A stretch of 64,000 bases of DNA from assembly GCF_020819595.1 (NCBI RefSeq), contig NZ_JAJHNP010000002.1, positions 466,111 through 530,110 of the forward strand, in the 5' to 3' direction. Under the pieces are notes generated by a model that was not told where the DNA came from, made no database searches, and worked only from the letters and a program-made list of their open reading frames with translations. Positions 16,090 to 24,293 of the stretch are shown one piece after another; position 1 is the stretch's first letter, and each line of letters opens with the position of its first letter. The position numbers and the translations under genes were made by a program. Source of the DNA: Streptomyces barringtoniae. GTDB taxonomy: Bacteria; Actinomycetota; Actinomycetes; Streptomycetales; Streptomycetaceae.

Positions 16090-17169
16090 ATGCGTTCTCG
16101 TGTGTGGGGCTCTGCGGCGGCCGTTGTGCTCGGCGGCCTGCTGGCGGCGGGCTGCGGCGGCGGGGAGAAGAGCACGGGGAGCGAGGGCGCGGGGAAGGCC
16201 GAGGACACCGTCTCGGGCGCCTACCCGGTGTCCGTCACCGACTGCATGGGCGCCAAGACCACGTTCGCAGCCGCTCCGAAGAAGATCGTCACCAGCAACG
16301 CCTCCAGCCTCGAACTGCTGCTGCGCCTCGGCGCCGGCGACAAGGTGATCGGCACCGGCTTCCCGCCGGGCAAGGGCACCTTGCCCGGCACGCTCGACGC
16401 GCAGGCGCAGAAGGTGAAGGTGCTCAGCCAGAGCGTCATCCCCAAGGAGAAACTGCTCGGCTCCGGCGCCGACCTGTACATCGACACCTTCACCTCCATG
16501 GGCAGCATGGGCGGCGGAGGAATGGGGGATGCGCCCACGGCGGAGGAGTTCAAGGCCGCCGGGATCAAGCACATCTACCTGAAGTCCACCGCGTGCGCGG
16601 CACAGAGCAAGAGCCCGGTGACCGACCTGTCCGCGGTGGAGGCCGACATCACCTCTCTCGGCGCGGTCACCGGCACCAGCGCGCGGGCGAAGGAACTCGT
16701 CGCCGGGATGAAGGAGAAGATCGGCGCTGTCCGGAAGGCGGTCGGAGGTACGGCGGAGAACAAGCGGCCGACGTACTTCTTCTTCGACTACGACGCCGGC
16801 ACCAAGCAGCCCTCCGTCACCTGCAACCGCCAGGTCGCCAACGCGGTGATCACCCTGGCCGGCGCCCGCAACGTCTTCGCCGACTGCGACGGCGACTACA
16901 AGCAGGTCGGCTGGGAGGACGTGATCGCCAAGAACCCGGACTGGATCCAGCTGGGGGTCCGCGACCGGGGCAGCGAGGCGGCGAACAAGAAGGCGTTCGA
17001 CGAGGCCGAGCAGTGGCTGAAGTCCAATCCGGCGACCAAGGGCCTCAAGGCAGTGGAGGAAGGCCACCTCCTGCGCGTCGGCTCCGAGCAGACGACCATC
17101 GCGGGAGTCGAGAACGCCGATACGGTCGAGGAGATCGCCAAGGCCCTCTACCCGGGCAAGGTCGGCTGA
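16090..17169 (+). CDS. FecB/BtuF-type metal-complex binding lipoprotein
   Basis: The 359-residue lipoprotein has a lipobox LLAAGC (Cys22) and the two-lobed helical-backbone fold of siderophore/cobalamin binding proteins (KKIVTSNASSLELLLRL, and later GWEDVIAKNPDWIQLGV). Residues 137-145 form a Met-rich loop (MGSMGGGGM), and several cysteines (52 and near 174) are unusual for this class. With the adjoining permease and ATPase it makes a complete importer. The Met loop and the copper gene context suggest a copper or copper-complex ligand. By family alone the ligand could also be a ferric siderophore or a cobamide. Confidence 0.88.
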   Translation: MRSRVWGSAAAVVLGGLLAAGCGGGEKSTGSEGAGKAEDTVSGAYPVSVTDCMGAKTTFAAAPKKIVTSNASSLELLLRLGAGDKVIGTGFPPGKGTLPGTLDAQAQKVKVLSQSVIPKEKLLGSGADLYIDTFTSMGSMGGGGMGDAPTAEEFKAAGIKHIYLKSTACAAQSKSPVTDLSAVEADITSLGAVTGTSARAKELVAGMKEKIGAVRKAVGGTAENKRPTYFFFDYDAGTKQPSVTCNRQVANAVITLAGARNVFADCDGDYKQVGWEDVIAKNPDWIQLGVRDRGSEAANKKAFDEAEQWLKSNPATKGLKAVEEGHLLRVGSEQTTIAGVENADTVEEIAKALYPGKVG

Positions 17170-17171
17170 CC

Positions 17172-18242
17172 ATGACCTCCACGCTGGAGCGCCCAAAAGC
17201 CTCAGCTTCGGAAGAGTGCAGTCTGCCCGCGACACCACTGGCGGTGGTCCTCGCAGTGGTGTTGCTGGCCGCGCTGACGGCCGCGGTGGCCTGGGGCTCG
17301 ACGTCGATCCCGCCCGGCGAGGTGTGGGGCGTGGTGCGGCGAAGACTGTCCGGTGAGGCGCCGCGGCCCGGCACGAACGACCTGATCATCTGGCAACTTC
17401 GCGTTCCGCGCGCCCTGCTCGCCGCTCTGGTCGGCGCCGGACTCGGTCTCGTCGGTACGGCCGTACAGGCGCTGGTGCGCAACCCGCTGGCGGACCCGTA
17501 CCTGCTGGGGATCTCCAACGGTGCCTCCCTCGGGGCGGTCGCCGCGATCGTGCTCGGTGCCGGGGCGGGCGGGGCTCTCGGCCTGGGCCTGTCCGGCGCG
17601 GCCTTCGCCGGTGCGCTGGCCACCTTCGCGCTGGTGTGGGCGGTGGCCCGGCGCGGCGGGGGCTTCGCACCGCTGCGACTGGTGCTGGCCGGAGTGGCGA
17701 TCGGCCAGTTCCTGTCCGGCTTCACCAGCTACCTGGTGTTGCAGGCCGGGGACGAGCAGCAGACCCACAGCGTGCTGTTCTGGCTCATGGGCAGCCTCAG
17801 CGGAGCGAACTGGCAGATGCTCGCGGTCCCCGCCGTCGCCGTGCCCGTCGCTCTGCTGTGGCTGCAGGCGCGCGCCCGGGGCCTGAACGCCCTGCTGATG
17901 GGCGACGAGACCGCGGCCGGTCTCGGCATCGACGTCACCCGGCTGCGCCGCGAACTGTTCACCGTCACCAGCGTGCTGACCGGCGTCCTGGTCGCCGTCT
18001 CCGGCGCGATCGCCTTCGTCGCCCTGATGGTGCCGCACGTCTGCCGCCTGGTCGTCGGCGGTGACCACCGGCGCCTGTTGCCGGTCTCGGCTCTGTTCGG
18101 GGCGGTGCTGCTGGTGGTGGTCGACATCGTCTGCCGTACGGCCATGGACACGCAGGAGCTGCCGGTGGGCGTGGTCACTTCGCTGCTCGGGGCTCCGGCC
18201 CTGCTGTATCTGCTGGACCGGCGCCTGGGGAGCGGCAGTTGA
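17172..18242 (+). CDS. FecCD-family ABC permease
   Basis: ATG 17172, two bases after the binding-protein stop, gives 356 residues with about ten membrane helices. Conserved segments are LRVPRALLAALVGAGLGLVG, QALVRNPLADPYLLGISNG, ASLGAVAAIVLGAG and FVALMVPHVCRLVVGGDHRR, all FecCD/BtuC signatures. A single permease implies a homodimer in the membrane. The stop overlaps the TTG start of the ATPase, so all three subunits are coupled. Confidence 0.93.
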   Translation: MTSTLERPKASASEECSLPATPLAVVLAVVLLAALTAAVAWGSTSIPPGEVWGVVRRRLSGEAPRPGTNDLIIWQLRVPRALLAALVGAGLGLVGTAVQALVRNPLADPYLLGISNGASLGAVAAIVLGAGAGGALGLGLSGAAFAGALATFALVWAVARRGGGFAPLRLVLAGVAIGQFLSGFTSYLVLQAGDEQQTHSVLFWLMGSLSGANWQMLAVPAVAVPVALLWLQARARGLNALLMGDETAAGLGIDVTRLRRELFTVTSVLTGVLVAVSGAIAFVALMVPHVCRLVVGGDHRRLLPVSALFGAVLLVVVDIVCRTAMDTQELPVGVVTSLLGAPALLYLLDRRLGSGS

Positions 18243-19054
18243 GGATCGACATCGAGGACCTGCACGTCGCCTACGCCGGCCGTACGGTCGTCGCGGGTGC
18301 ACACCTGATCGCCGCCGAGGGCGAGATCACCGGCCTGGTCGGGCCCAACGGCAGCGGCAAGTCCACGCTCCTGCGCACCGTCTACCGGCACCTGAAGCCC
18401 ACCGCCGGGCGAGTATTTCTGGCCGGTACCGACCTGCGCGAGCTGAGCCCGGTCGAGTCGGCGCGGCACGTGGCCGCGCTCCCGCAGGAGCGGGGGAGCG
18501 ACTTCGAGCTGACCGTGCGCGAGGTCGTCGGCATGGGCCGAACCCCCTACAAACGAGCCTTCTCCGGTGAGGACGCCGCCGACCGGGACATCGTCGCCCG
18601 CGCCTTGGCCGACGTCGGCATGGACGAACAGGCGGGGCGCCGGTTCACAGCCCTGTCCGGAGGGGAACGCCAACGCGTCCTGCTCGCCAGGGCCTTCGCC
18701 CAGGACCCCGACGTCCTGGTCCTCGACGAACCGACCAACCACCTCGACATCCGCCACCAGGTCGAACTTCTCGCCCTGCTGCGCGCCCAGCGCCGTACCA
18801 CGCTGGTGTCGCTGCACGACCTCAACGCGGCTGCCTCCGTCTGCGACCGCCTCCACGTGCTGCACGCCGGATCCGTCGTCGCCTCCGGCCCGCCGCGCGA
18901 GGTCCTCACGCCCGCCCTGCTGGCGGAGGTCTTCGGGGTGCGGGCGGCCGTGGTCGACCACCCCCTCACCGGGGATCCCTTGATCGCCTTCGACCACCGG
19001 GCACCCGCCGACGCGGAGCCGGCTGTGGCAGTGGAGACGCACACCGGCGCGTGA
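18239..19054 (+). CDS. FecE/FhuC-type ABC ATPase
   Basis: The TTG start at 18239 overlaps the permease stop. The 271-residue ATPase has Walker A GPNGSGKST, the Q-loop in AALPQERGSDFELTVREVV, the signature LSGGERQR, Walker B VLVLDEPTNHLD and the switch histidine in TLVSLHDLNAA. It energises import through the FecCD permease. A convergent hairpin terminator separates it from the copZ-like gene. Confidence 0.94.
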   Translation: MRIDIEDLHVAYAGRTVVAGAHLIAAEGEITGLVGPNGSGKSTLLRTVYRHLKPTAGRVFLAGTDLRELSPVESARHVAALPQERGSDFELTVREVVGMGRTPYKRAFSGEDAADRDIVARALADVGMDEQAGRRFTALSGGERQRVLLARAFAQDPDVLVLDEPTNHLDIRHQVELLALLRAQRRTTLVSLHDLNAAASVCDRLHVLHAGSVVASGPPREVLTPALLAEVFGVRAAVVDHPLTGDPLIAFDHRAPADAEPAVAVETHTGA

Positions 19055-19063
19055 ACACGGTGG

Positions 19064-19094
19064 GGAAGGACGGCGGGGGTGGTGCCGTCCTTCC
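19064..19094. terminator. Bidirectional terminator between ABC ATPase and copZ
   Basis: An 11-base perfect stem (19064-19074 with 19084-19094) and 9-base loop lie between two convergent genes. Confidence 0.75.
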
Positions 19095-19111
19095 TGCTCT
19101 CCGGGTTCCGG

Positions 19112-19327
19112 TCAGGCGGCCACCGAGTCCGTGACGCCGTAACCGGCCTCGACGATCGCGGCGCGCAGCCGTTCGTCGTCGAGGTCCGTGCCGTGCACGG
19201 TGACGGCGTTGGCGGAGAGGTCGACCACGACCTCGCTCACCCCGGGTACCTCGGAGACCTCTTCCCTGATGCTCGCCGCGCAGTGCTCGCAGCTCATTCC
19301 GGTGACGTGGTACTGCTTCTGGGCCAT
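19112..19327 (-). CDS. copZ: CopZ-type copper chaperone
   Basis: The 71-residue single heavy-metal-associated domain begins MAQKQYHVTGMSCEHCAASI. The MxCxxC copper loop is at residues 11-16. It ends DDERLRAAIVEAGYGVTDSV. It is a cytoplasmic Cu(I) carrier that would deliver copper to CopA, encoded 4.5 kb away. It stands alone on the minus strand, and its promoter region (19328-19540) is shared with the divergent MFS gene. I could not identify a clear CsoR operator there. Confidence 0.93.
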   Translation of the reverse strand: MAQKQYHVTGMSCEHCAASIREEVSEVPGVSEVVVDLSANAVTVHGTDLDDERLRAAIVEAGYGVTDSVAA

Positions 19328-19617
19328 GGCGCAACTCCTGGAAGCTTATGGGGGGTTCGGCGTGACGTACGGTCGCGCGAACGCGGATGTTCAAGCCGTC
19401 GCCGTCACCTCAGTAGTCGGATGAGCGGAGCCTGAAGTTCCGCCGTGAGCAAGCTGATTCCGATGCTCCTCGTGGGGCTCAACTGGCCGACGGGGCTACT
19501 TCCAGCCCTCCCGCCACATTTTTTGGGACAGGTCCGGGAACTCACGTGCGATCCCTCCCGACATGTGGGACGAGGCTGCCTTCCGGCAGCCCGCCCACGA
19601 AGGTGAGGGGCGGAAAG

Positions 19618-21036
19618 GTGACAGACCACAGACCCGGTTCGGAACAGCCCGGGCACATACCCGACGGCTCTGCCGGCGAGGACCGCTGGCTGCTGGTGGC
19701 CGTGGCGGGCATGCTCTCGTTCGTGGCGATGCTCGACATGAACATCGTCAACGTGGCGCTCGCGGACATCGCCGATGGCCTACACGTCTCGGCTCCGACC
19801 GCTCAGTGGGCCGTGCTCGGATACCAGCTTTCCGTCGTCGCACTGCTGTTGCCCGTCGGACGCTGGCTGGACGGCGTGGGGATGCGCTCCGCCGTACTCG
19901 CCGCGACCGCCGGCTTCGCCATGTGCAGCGCGCTGGCGGCCGCCGCTCCCTGGGCCGCCTGGCTGATCGCCGCCCGCATTGCGCAGGGCGCGTTCGGCGC
20001 GGCGCTGTTCGTACTGATGCCGGTCCTCGCGCTCCGCTCCGTACGGCCCGAAAAGCGAGGGCGGGCGATGAGCGTGCCCGCGACCCTGGGCCCGCTGGGG
20101 GCGGTGACCGGGCCGGCCGTGGGCGGGCTGCTCCTGGACCATCTGGGCTGGCACGCCGTCTTCCTCGTCAAGATCCCCTTCTGTGTCCTCGCCCTGGTGG
20201 TGGCCTGGCGCGCGATGCCGCCGGACGGCGCCCTGCGCCGGCCCGATCGGCGCTCGGCAGCAGACGCTCTCCTGGTGGCCGCCGGTGTGGCGGCGCTGCT
20301 GCTGGCGCTGACCCTGGCCTCGGGCCATCCGGCGTGGCTGGTACTCGCGCTCGCAGCAGTCCCGCCGTTGTGGTGGTGGCTGCGTGGTCCGGGCGGCCGT
20401 CCGGTGACCGGCGTGCTGGGTGTCGCGGGACTGTTCCGGGCACACGGGGCGGTACTGGCGCTGGCGGCCGGCTTCGCCGCCATGCACTACGTCGTCGCCC
20501 TGAACCTCCAGCGCGACGACGGCGTCAGCGCCACGACCACCGGGCTCACCGTGCTCGCCTTCCCGCTCGGTATGGGCCTGGCCGGACCGCTGGGCGGACG
20601 CCTCGCCGACCGGTATGGCGCCCGCCCGACAGCGGTCACCGGCGCCGCGCTCACCGCCGCCGGCCTGGTCCTCCTCGTTCCGCTGGGCGGCGACTGGCCA
20701 CCGCTGGACGTCGCCTGGCGGCTGGCGCTGGCCGGCATCGGCATGGGACTGAACGGCGGCCCGACCCAGGCCCTGGTCATGGGTGCCGCCCCGCCGGAGC
20801 GGACCGCGACCGTCGGCTCGACCGTCCAGCTCGCCCGCAGCCTCGGCTTCACCCTGGGCCCAGCCCTGGCCACCGCCGCCTGGGGCTTTGCCGGAGCTGC
20901 CAACGGCGTGCACGCCGGACTCGCCGTGGCCGCCACCGCCGCTTGCCTCGCCGTACCTCTGCTGGCACTTCCCGCCCGACGCCCGGCCGCTGGGCCGGAG
21001 AAGACCACCGACGCGGCTTCCGCCGCCCATCGTTGA
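19618..21036 (+). CDS. MFS exporter of the isonitrile cluster
   Basis: GTG 19618 gives 472 residues with many hydrophobic segments of the DHA2 drug:proton antiporter type. The first helix ends MLDMNIVNVALADI, then QWAVLGYQLSVVALLLPVGR and the loop WLDGVGMRSAV follow. The longer in-frame start at 19546 is rejected because its extra residues are not conserved-looking and GTG 19618 has GAGGGGCGGAA upstream. It is the first gene of a four-gene operon ending in the isonitrile synthase, spaced 16 bases from the next. It probably exports the final product and may give self-protection. Confidence 0.88.
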   Translation: MTDHRPGSEQPGHIPDGSAGEDRWLLVAVAGMLSFVAMLDMNIVNVALADIADGLHVSAPTAQWAVLGYQLSVVALLLPVGRWLDGVGMRSAVLAATAGFAMCSALAAAAPWAAWLIAARIAQGAFGAALFVLMPVLALRSVRPEKRGRAMSVPATLGPLGAVTGPAVGGLLLDHLGWHAVFLVKIPFCVLALVVAWRAMPPDGALRRPDRRSAADALLVAAGVAALLLALTLASGHPAWLVLALAAVPPLWWWLRGPGGRPVTGVLGVAGLFRAHGAVLALAAGFAAMHYVVALNLQRDDGVSATTTGLTVLAFPLGMGLAGPLGGRLADRYGARPTAVTGAALTAAGLVLLVPLGGDWPPLDVAWRLALAGIGMGLNGGPTQALVMGAAPPERTATVGSTVQLARSLGFTLGPALATAAWGFAGAANGVHAGLAVAATAACLAVPLLALPARRPAAGPEKTTDAASAAHR

Positions 21037-21052
21037 CCAAGGAGTCACCCGT

Positions 21053-22879
21053 ATGTGCGGAATCACCGGCTGGGCGAGCTTCCACCACGACGCCCGCACC
21101 CAGGCCCCGGTCATCGAGGCCATGACCGCCACCCTCACGCCCCGCGGCCCCGACGCCGGAGGTATCTGGCTCGGCGAACGCGCAGCGATCGGTCATCGCC
21201 GCCTGGCCGTCATCGACCTCGAGGGTGGCGTACAGCCGATGCCCGATCGCCCCGAGCAGCCGGACATCGTGCTCACCTACAGCGGCGAGGTCTACAACCA
21301 CCACGCACTCCGGGCCGAGCTGCGTGGCCGGGGCCATGTGTTCCGCACGCGCAGCGACACCGAGGTGGTACTGCGGGCCTTCGCCGAATGGGGCGAGGCA
21401 GTGGCCGAGCACCTGGAGGGCATGTTCGCCTTCGCCGCCTGGGACGAGCGGGCGCAACGGCTGCTGCTGGTGCGTGACCGGCTCGGCGTGAAGCCGCTGT
21501 TCTGGGCCGCCGTCGACGGCGGCCTGGCCTTCGCCTCCGAACCCAAGGCCCTGTTCGCCCACCCCGAGATCCAGCCCCGCGTGGACGCCGACGGGCTGCG
21601 GGAGGCGTACAGCCTGCTGTTCAACACCGGGCCGACCGTCTGGTCCGGGGTACGGGAGGTCGAACCCGGCGGGCTGCTCGTCCTGGACCGCGACGGCATC
21701 CGCGAACGCCGCTACTGGCAGCTCGAGGCCAGGGACCACGCCGACGACCGGGAAACGACGGTGGAGCAGATCCGTGCGCTGGTCGGCGCGGCGTCCCGCA
21801 GCCAACTGGAGGCCGACGTCCCGCTGTGCAGCCTGCTCTCCGGCGGCATCGACTCCACCGTCCTGACCGCGCTGCTCGCCGACGAACTACGACTGCGGGA
21901 GGGGACGGAGGCGAGGATCCGCTCGTACGCCGTCGACTACAGCGACCAGGCGGATCAGTTCACGGGCGACGTCCTGCGCACCGGCCACGACACCCCGTAC
22001 GCCACCGAGGCCGGCGCCTTCATCGGCAGCGACCACAGCACCGTCGTCCTCGACCCGCGAGCCCTGCTCGACCCCGAGCACCGCAAGGCGGTCGTCGTGG
22101 CCCGGGACTCGCCGATCGGGGTGGGCGACATGGACACCTCTCTCTATCTGCTGTTCGGCGAGATACGGCGGCACTCCACCGTCGCCCTGTCCGGCGAGGC
22201 GGCCGACGAGGTGTTTGGCGGCTATCCGTGGTTCCACAATCCGAAGGCTCTGGCGGCCGAGACCTTCCCCTGGCTGCTGGTGACGGGCGACGAGGCCGCG
22301 ATGCCGCTCAACCCCGAACTCGACCTGCGCATCGGCGAATTCCGTGACGACACCTACCGCAGCGCGTTGGCCGCCGTACCGCACCTGGACGGTGAGAGTC
22401 CCGCCGAGCACCGGCAGCGCGAGATGCAGCACCTGTCCCTCACCCGCTGGCTGCGCCAGCTCCTGCACCGCAAGGACCGGCTGAGCATGGCCCAGGGGCT
22501 GGAGGTGCGCGTGCCGTACTGCGACCACCGGCTCGTTGAGTACGCCTTCTCCACGCCCTGGGCGCTGAAGAGCTTCGACGGCCGGGAGAAGAGTCTGTTG
22601 CGCGCTGTCGGCACCGGCCTTGCCCCGGACTCGGTGCTGTACCGGCCCAAGAACCACTACCCGGCGACCCACCACCCCGACTACAACCGCGGCCTGCAGG
22701 CGATGGCTCGCGACGCGCTCGCCATCGAACAGGTCCGCGCGCTGGCCGACAAGACCCGGATCAAGCCCTGCCTCGACACGCCGCCCGACCGGCTGGAGTG
22801 GGGCCACCGCCTGCGCCTCGAACGCGTCGTCGACCTCGCCCTGTGGCTGGACCACCATCGCCCCGAACTCGCCCTCTGA
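21053..22879 (+). CDS. Asparagine-synthetase-like amidotransferase
   Basis: ATG 21053 yields 608 residues. The N-terminal class II glutaminase domain starts with the nucleophile Cys2 (MCGITGWASF) and includes VYNHHALRAELRGRGHVF and LVRDRLGVKPLFW. The synthetase domain has the PPi loop LLSGGIDSTVLTALL, ALSGEAADEVFGGYPWF and KDRLSMAQGLEVRVPYCDHR, all typical of AsnB. A free-standing AsnB in a biosynthetic operon usually adenylates a carboxylate and converts it to an amide with glutamine nitrogen. Here the likely substrate is an isonitrile amino acid. It could be an ordinary asparagine synthetase, but its location argues otherwise. Confidence 0.9.
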   Translation: MCGITGWASFHHDARTQAPVIEAMTATLTPRGPDAGGIWLGERAAIGHRRLAVIDLEGGVQPMPDRPEQPDIVLTYSGEVYNHHALRAELRGRGHVFRTRSDTEVVLRAFAEWGEAVAEHLEGMFAFAAWDERAQRLLLVRDRLGVKPLFWAAVDGGLAFASEPKALFAHPEIQPRVDADGLREAYSLLFNTGPTVWSGVREVEPGGLLVLDRDGIRERRYWQLEARDHADDRETTVEQIRALVGAASRSQLEADVPLCSLLSGGIDSTVLTALLADELRLREGTEARIRSYAVDYSDQADQFTGDVLRTGHDTPYATEAGAFIGSDHSTVVLDPRALLDPEHRKAVVVARDSPIGVGDMDTSLYLLFGEIRRHSTVALSGEAADEVFGGYPWFHNPKALAAETFPWLLVTGDEAAMPLNPELDLRIGEFRDDTYRSALAAVPHLDGESPAEHRQREMQHLSLTRWLRQLLHRKDRLSMAQGLEVRVPYCDHRLVEYAFSTPWALKSFDGREKSLLRAVGTGLAPDSVLYRPKNHYPATHHPDYNRGLQAMARDALAIEQVRALADKTRIKPCLDTPPDRLEWGHRLRLERVVDLALWLDHHRPELAL

Positions 22880-22890
22880 GGAGCCTCCGC

Positions 22891-24153
22891 ATGACCCTCC
22901 AGGAACCGATGCCCGGCACCGATCCGGACATCCTGCCCGACCCGGTCCCGCTGATGGGCTGCCCCTACAAGGCCGACCCCTACCCCCTGTACGAGCAGAT
23001 GCGCGAGGCCGGCCCGGTCCACCGCGTCCTCTTCCCCAGCGGTGTGCACGCCTGGCTCGTCACCGGCTACGACGCCGCCCACGCCGCGCTGAACGACGAG
23101 CGGCTGGGCAAGAACCACGACCGCGGCAACGACCGCTGGCGCGCCCGGGCCTCGATCATGCCCGAGCCGCAGCACTCCCAGCTCCAGGTCCACCTCCTCC
23201 ACCAGGACCCGCCCAAGCACACGCGCATGCGGCACTTCGTCACCGACGCCTTCACCCCACGCCGGATCGAGAGCCTGCGCCCCCGCTTCCAAGAACTGGC
23301 GGATGCGCTGATCGACACCATGCCCGAAACCGGCCCCGCCGACCTCGTCACCGGCTTCGCCGCCCACTTCCCCTTCCAGGTCCTCGCCGACGTCATCGGG
23401 CTTCCACAGGATTTGGCGGCTCGCTTCGACCGCGACTGGGGCAAGGTCGTCCAGCCGGTCGGCCCCACCGACCCCGGACGCCCGCTGTACGAGGCGCGTC
23501 TGCACGGCCTGCAGAGCTACATCGCCGACGTCGTCGCCCACAAGCGCGAACACTGGGACGACGACCTGCTCAGCCGCCTCGTCGTGGCACGCGACCGCCG
23601 CGAACTGTCCCAGGAAGAGCTGGACTCGATGATCTTCCAGCTCCTCGTCGCCGGCCAGGAACCGGTCACCAACCAGATCACCACGGCCCTGATCGCCCTC
23701 TTCCGCAACCCGGACCAACTGGCCCGGCTCCGCGACGAACCGGACCTGCTGCCACGCGCGGTCGAGGAACTCCTCCGTTACGACAGTGCCTTCGAACTGA
23801 CCACTTGGCGCTTCTTCGACAAGGACAGCGACCTGTACGGCACGAAGGTCCCGGCCGGCGACTCCGTGATCGTGTCCCTGTGCGCCGCCAACCGCGACCC
23901 GCGGCGCTTCCCCGCCCCCGACACCCTCGACCTCGACCGCACCCCCAACCCCCACCTCGCCTTCGGCCACGGCATCCACTTCTGCCCCGGCGCCGCCCTC
24001 GCCCGCGCCGAACTCCAGATCGCCCTGGGCACCCTGCTCACCCGGCTGCCCGGCCTGCATCTCGCCATCAAGGCCGAGGACATCGAGTGGATCCCCGCCG
24101 TCCTCGGTCGCGGCACCAACAGCCTGCCCGTCGGCTACGACCGACGCCTCTGA
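22891..24153 (+). CDS. Cytochrome P450, likely phenol-coupling or oxidising
   Basis: The 420-residue soluble bacterial P450 begins MTLQEPMPGTDPDILPDPVP. It has the C-helix HQDPPKHTRMRHFVTDAFTP, the K-helix ELLRYDSA and the heme loop FGHGIHFCPGAALARAELQ. The I-helix motif is AGQEPVTNQ in place of AGHETT: glutamine stands before the glutamate and proline follows it. Altered I-helices are known in P450s that perform oxidative coupling, so this one may dimerise tyrosine-derived phenols. It starts 11 bases after the amidotransferase gene. Electron-transfer partners are not encoded nearby. Confidence 0.9.
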   Translation: MTLQEPMPGTDPDILPDPVPLMGCPYKADPYPLYEQMREAGPVHRVLFPSGVHAWLVTGYDAAHAALNDERLGKNHDRGNDRWRARASIMPEPQHSQLQVHLLHQDPPKHTRMRHFVTDAFTPRRIESLRPRFQELADALIDTMPETGPADLVTGFAAHFPFQVLADVIGLPQDLAARFDRDWGKVVQPVGPTDPGRPLYEARLHGLQSYIADVVAHKREHWDDDLLSRLVVARDRRELSQEELDSMIFQLLVAGQEPVTNQITTALIALFRNPDQLARLRDEPDLLPRAVEELLRYDSAFELTTWRFFDKDSDLYGTKVPAGDSVIVSLCAANRDPRRFPAPDTLDLDRTPNPHLAFGHGIHFCPGAALARAELQIALGTLLTRLPGLHLAIKAEDIEWIPAVLGRGTNSLPVGYDRRL

Positions 24154-24174
24154 CACCGACGTAACGCTGACCGT

Positions 24175-24195
24175 GTCCGGCCACACCGGCCGGAC
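24175..24195 (+). terminator. Short GC-rich hairpin between P450 and isonitrile synthase
   Basis: An 8-base stem (24175-24182 with 24188-24195) and 5-base loop lie in the 140-base gap. With no T-run it may attenuate rather than end transcription. Confidence 0.45.
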
Positions 24196-24293
24196 CGGCC
24201 TCGGCTGACCCACACCCGCTGACCACTGGCGCCTGGCGTGCATTCCCGCCACGGCGCCATGTCGACATGCCCTCGTACTCCAGGAGGAACGAC

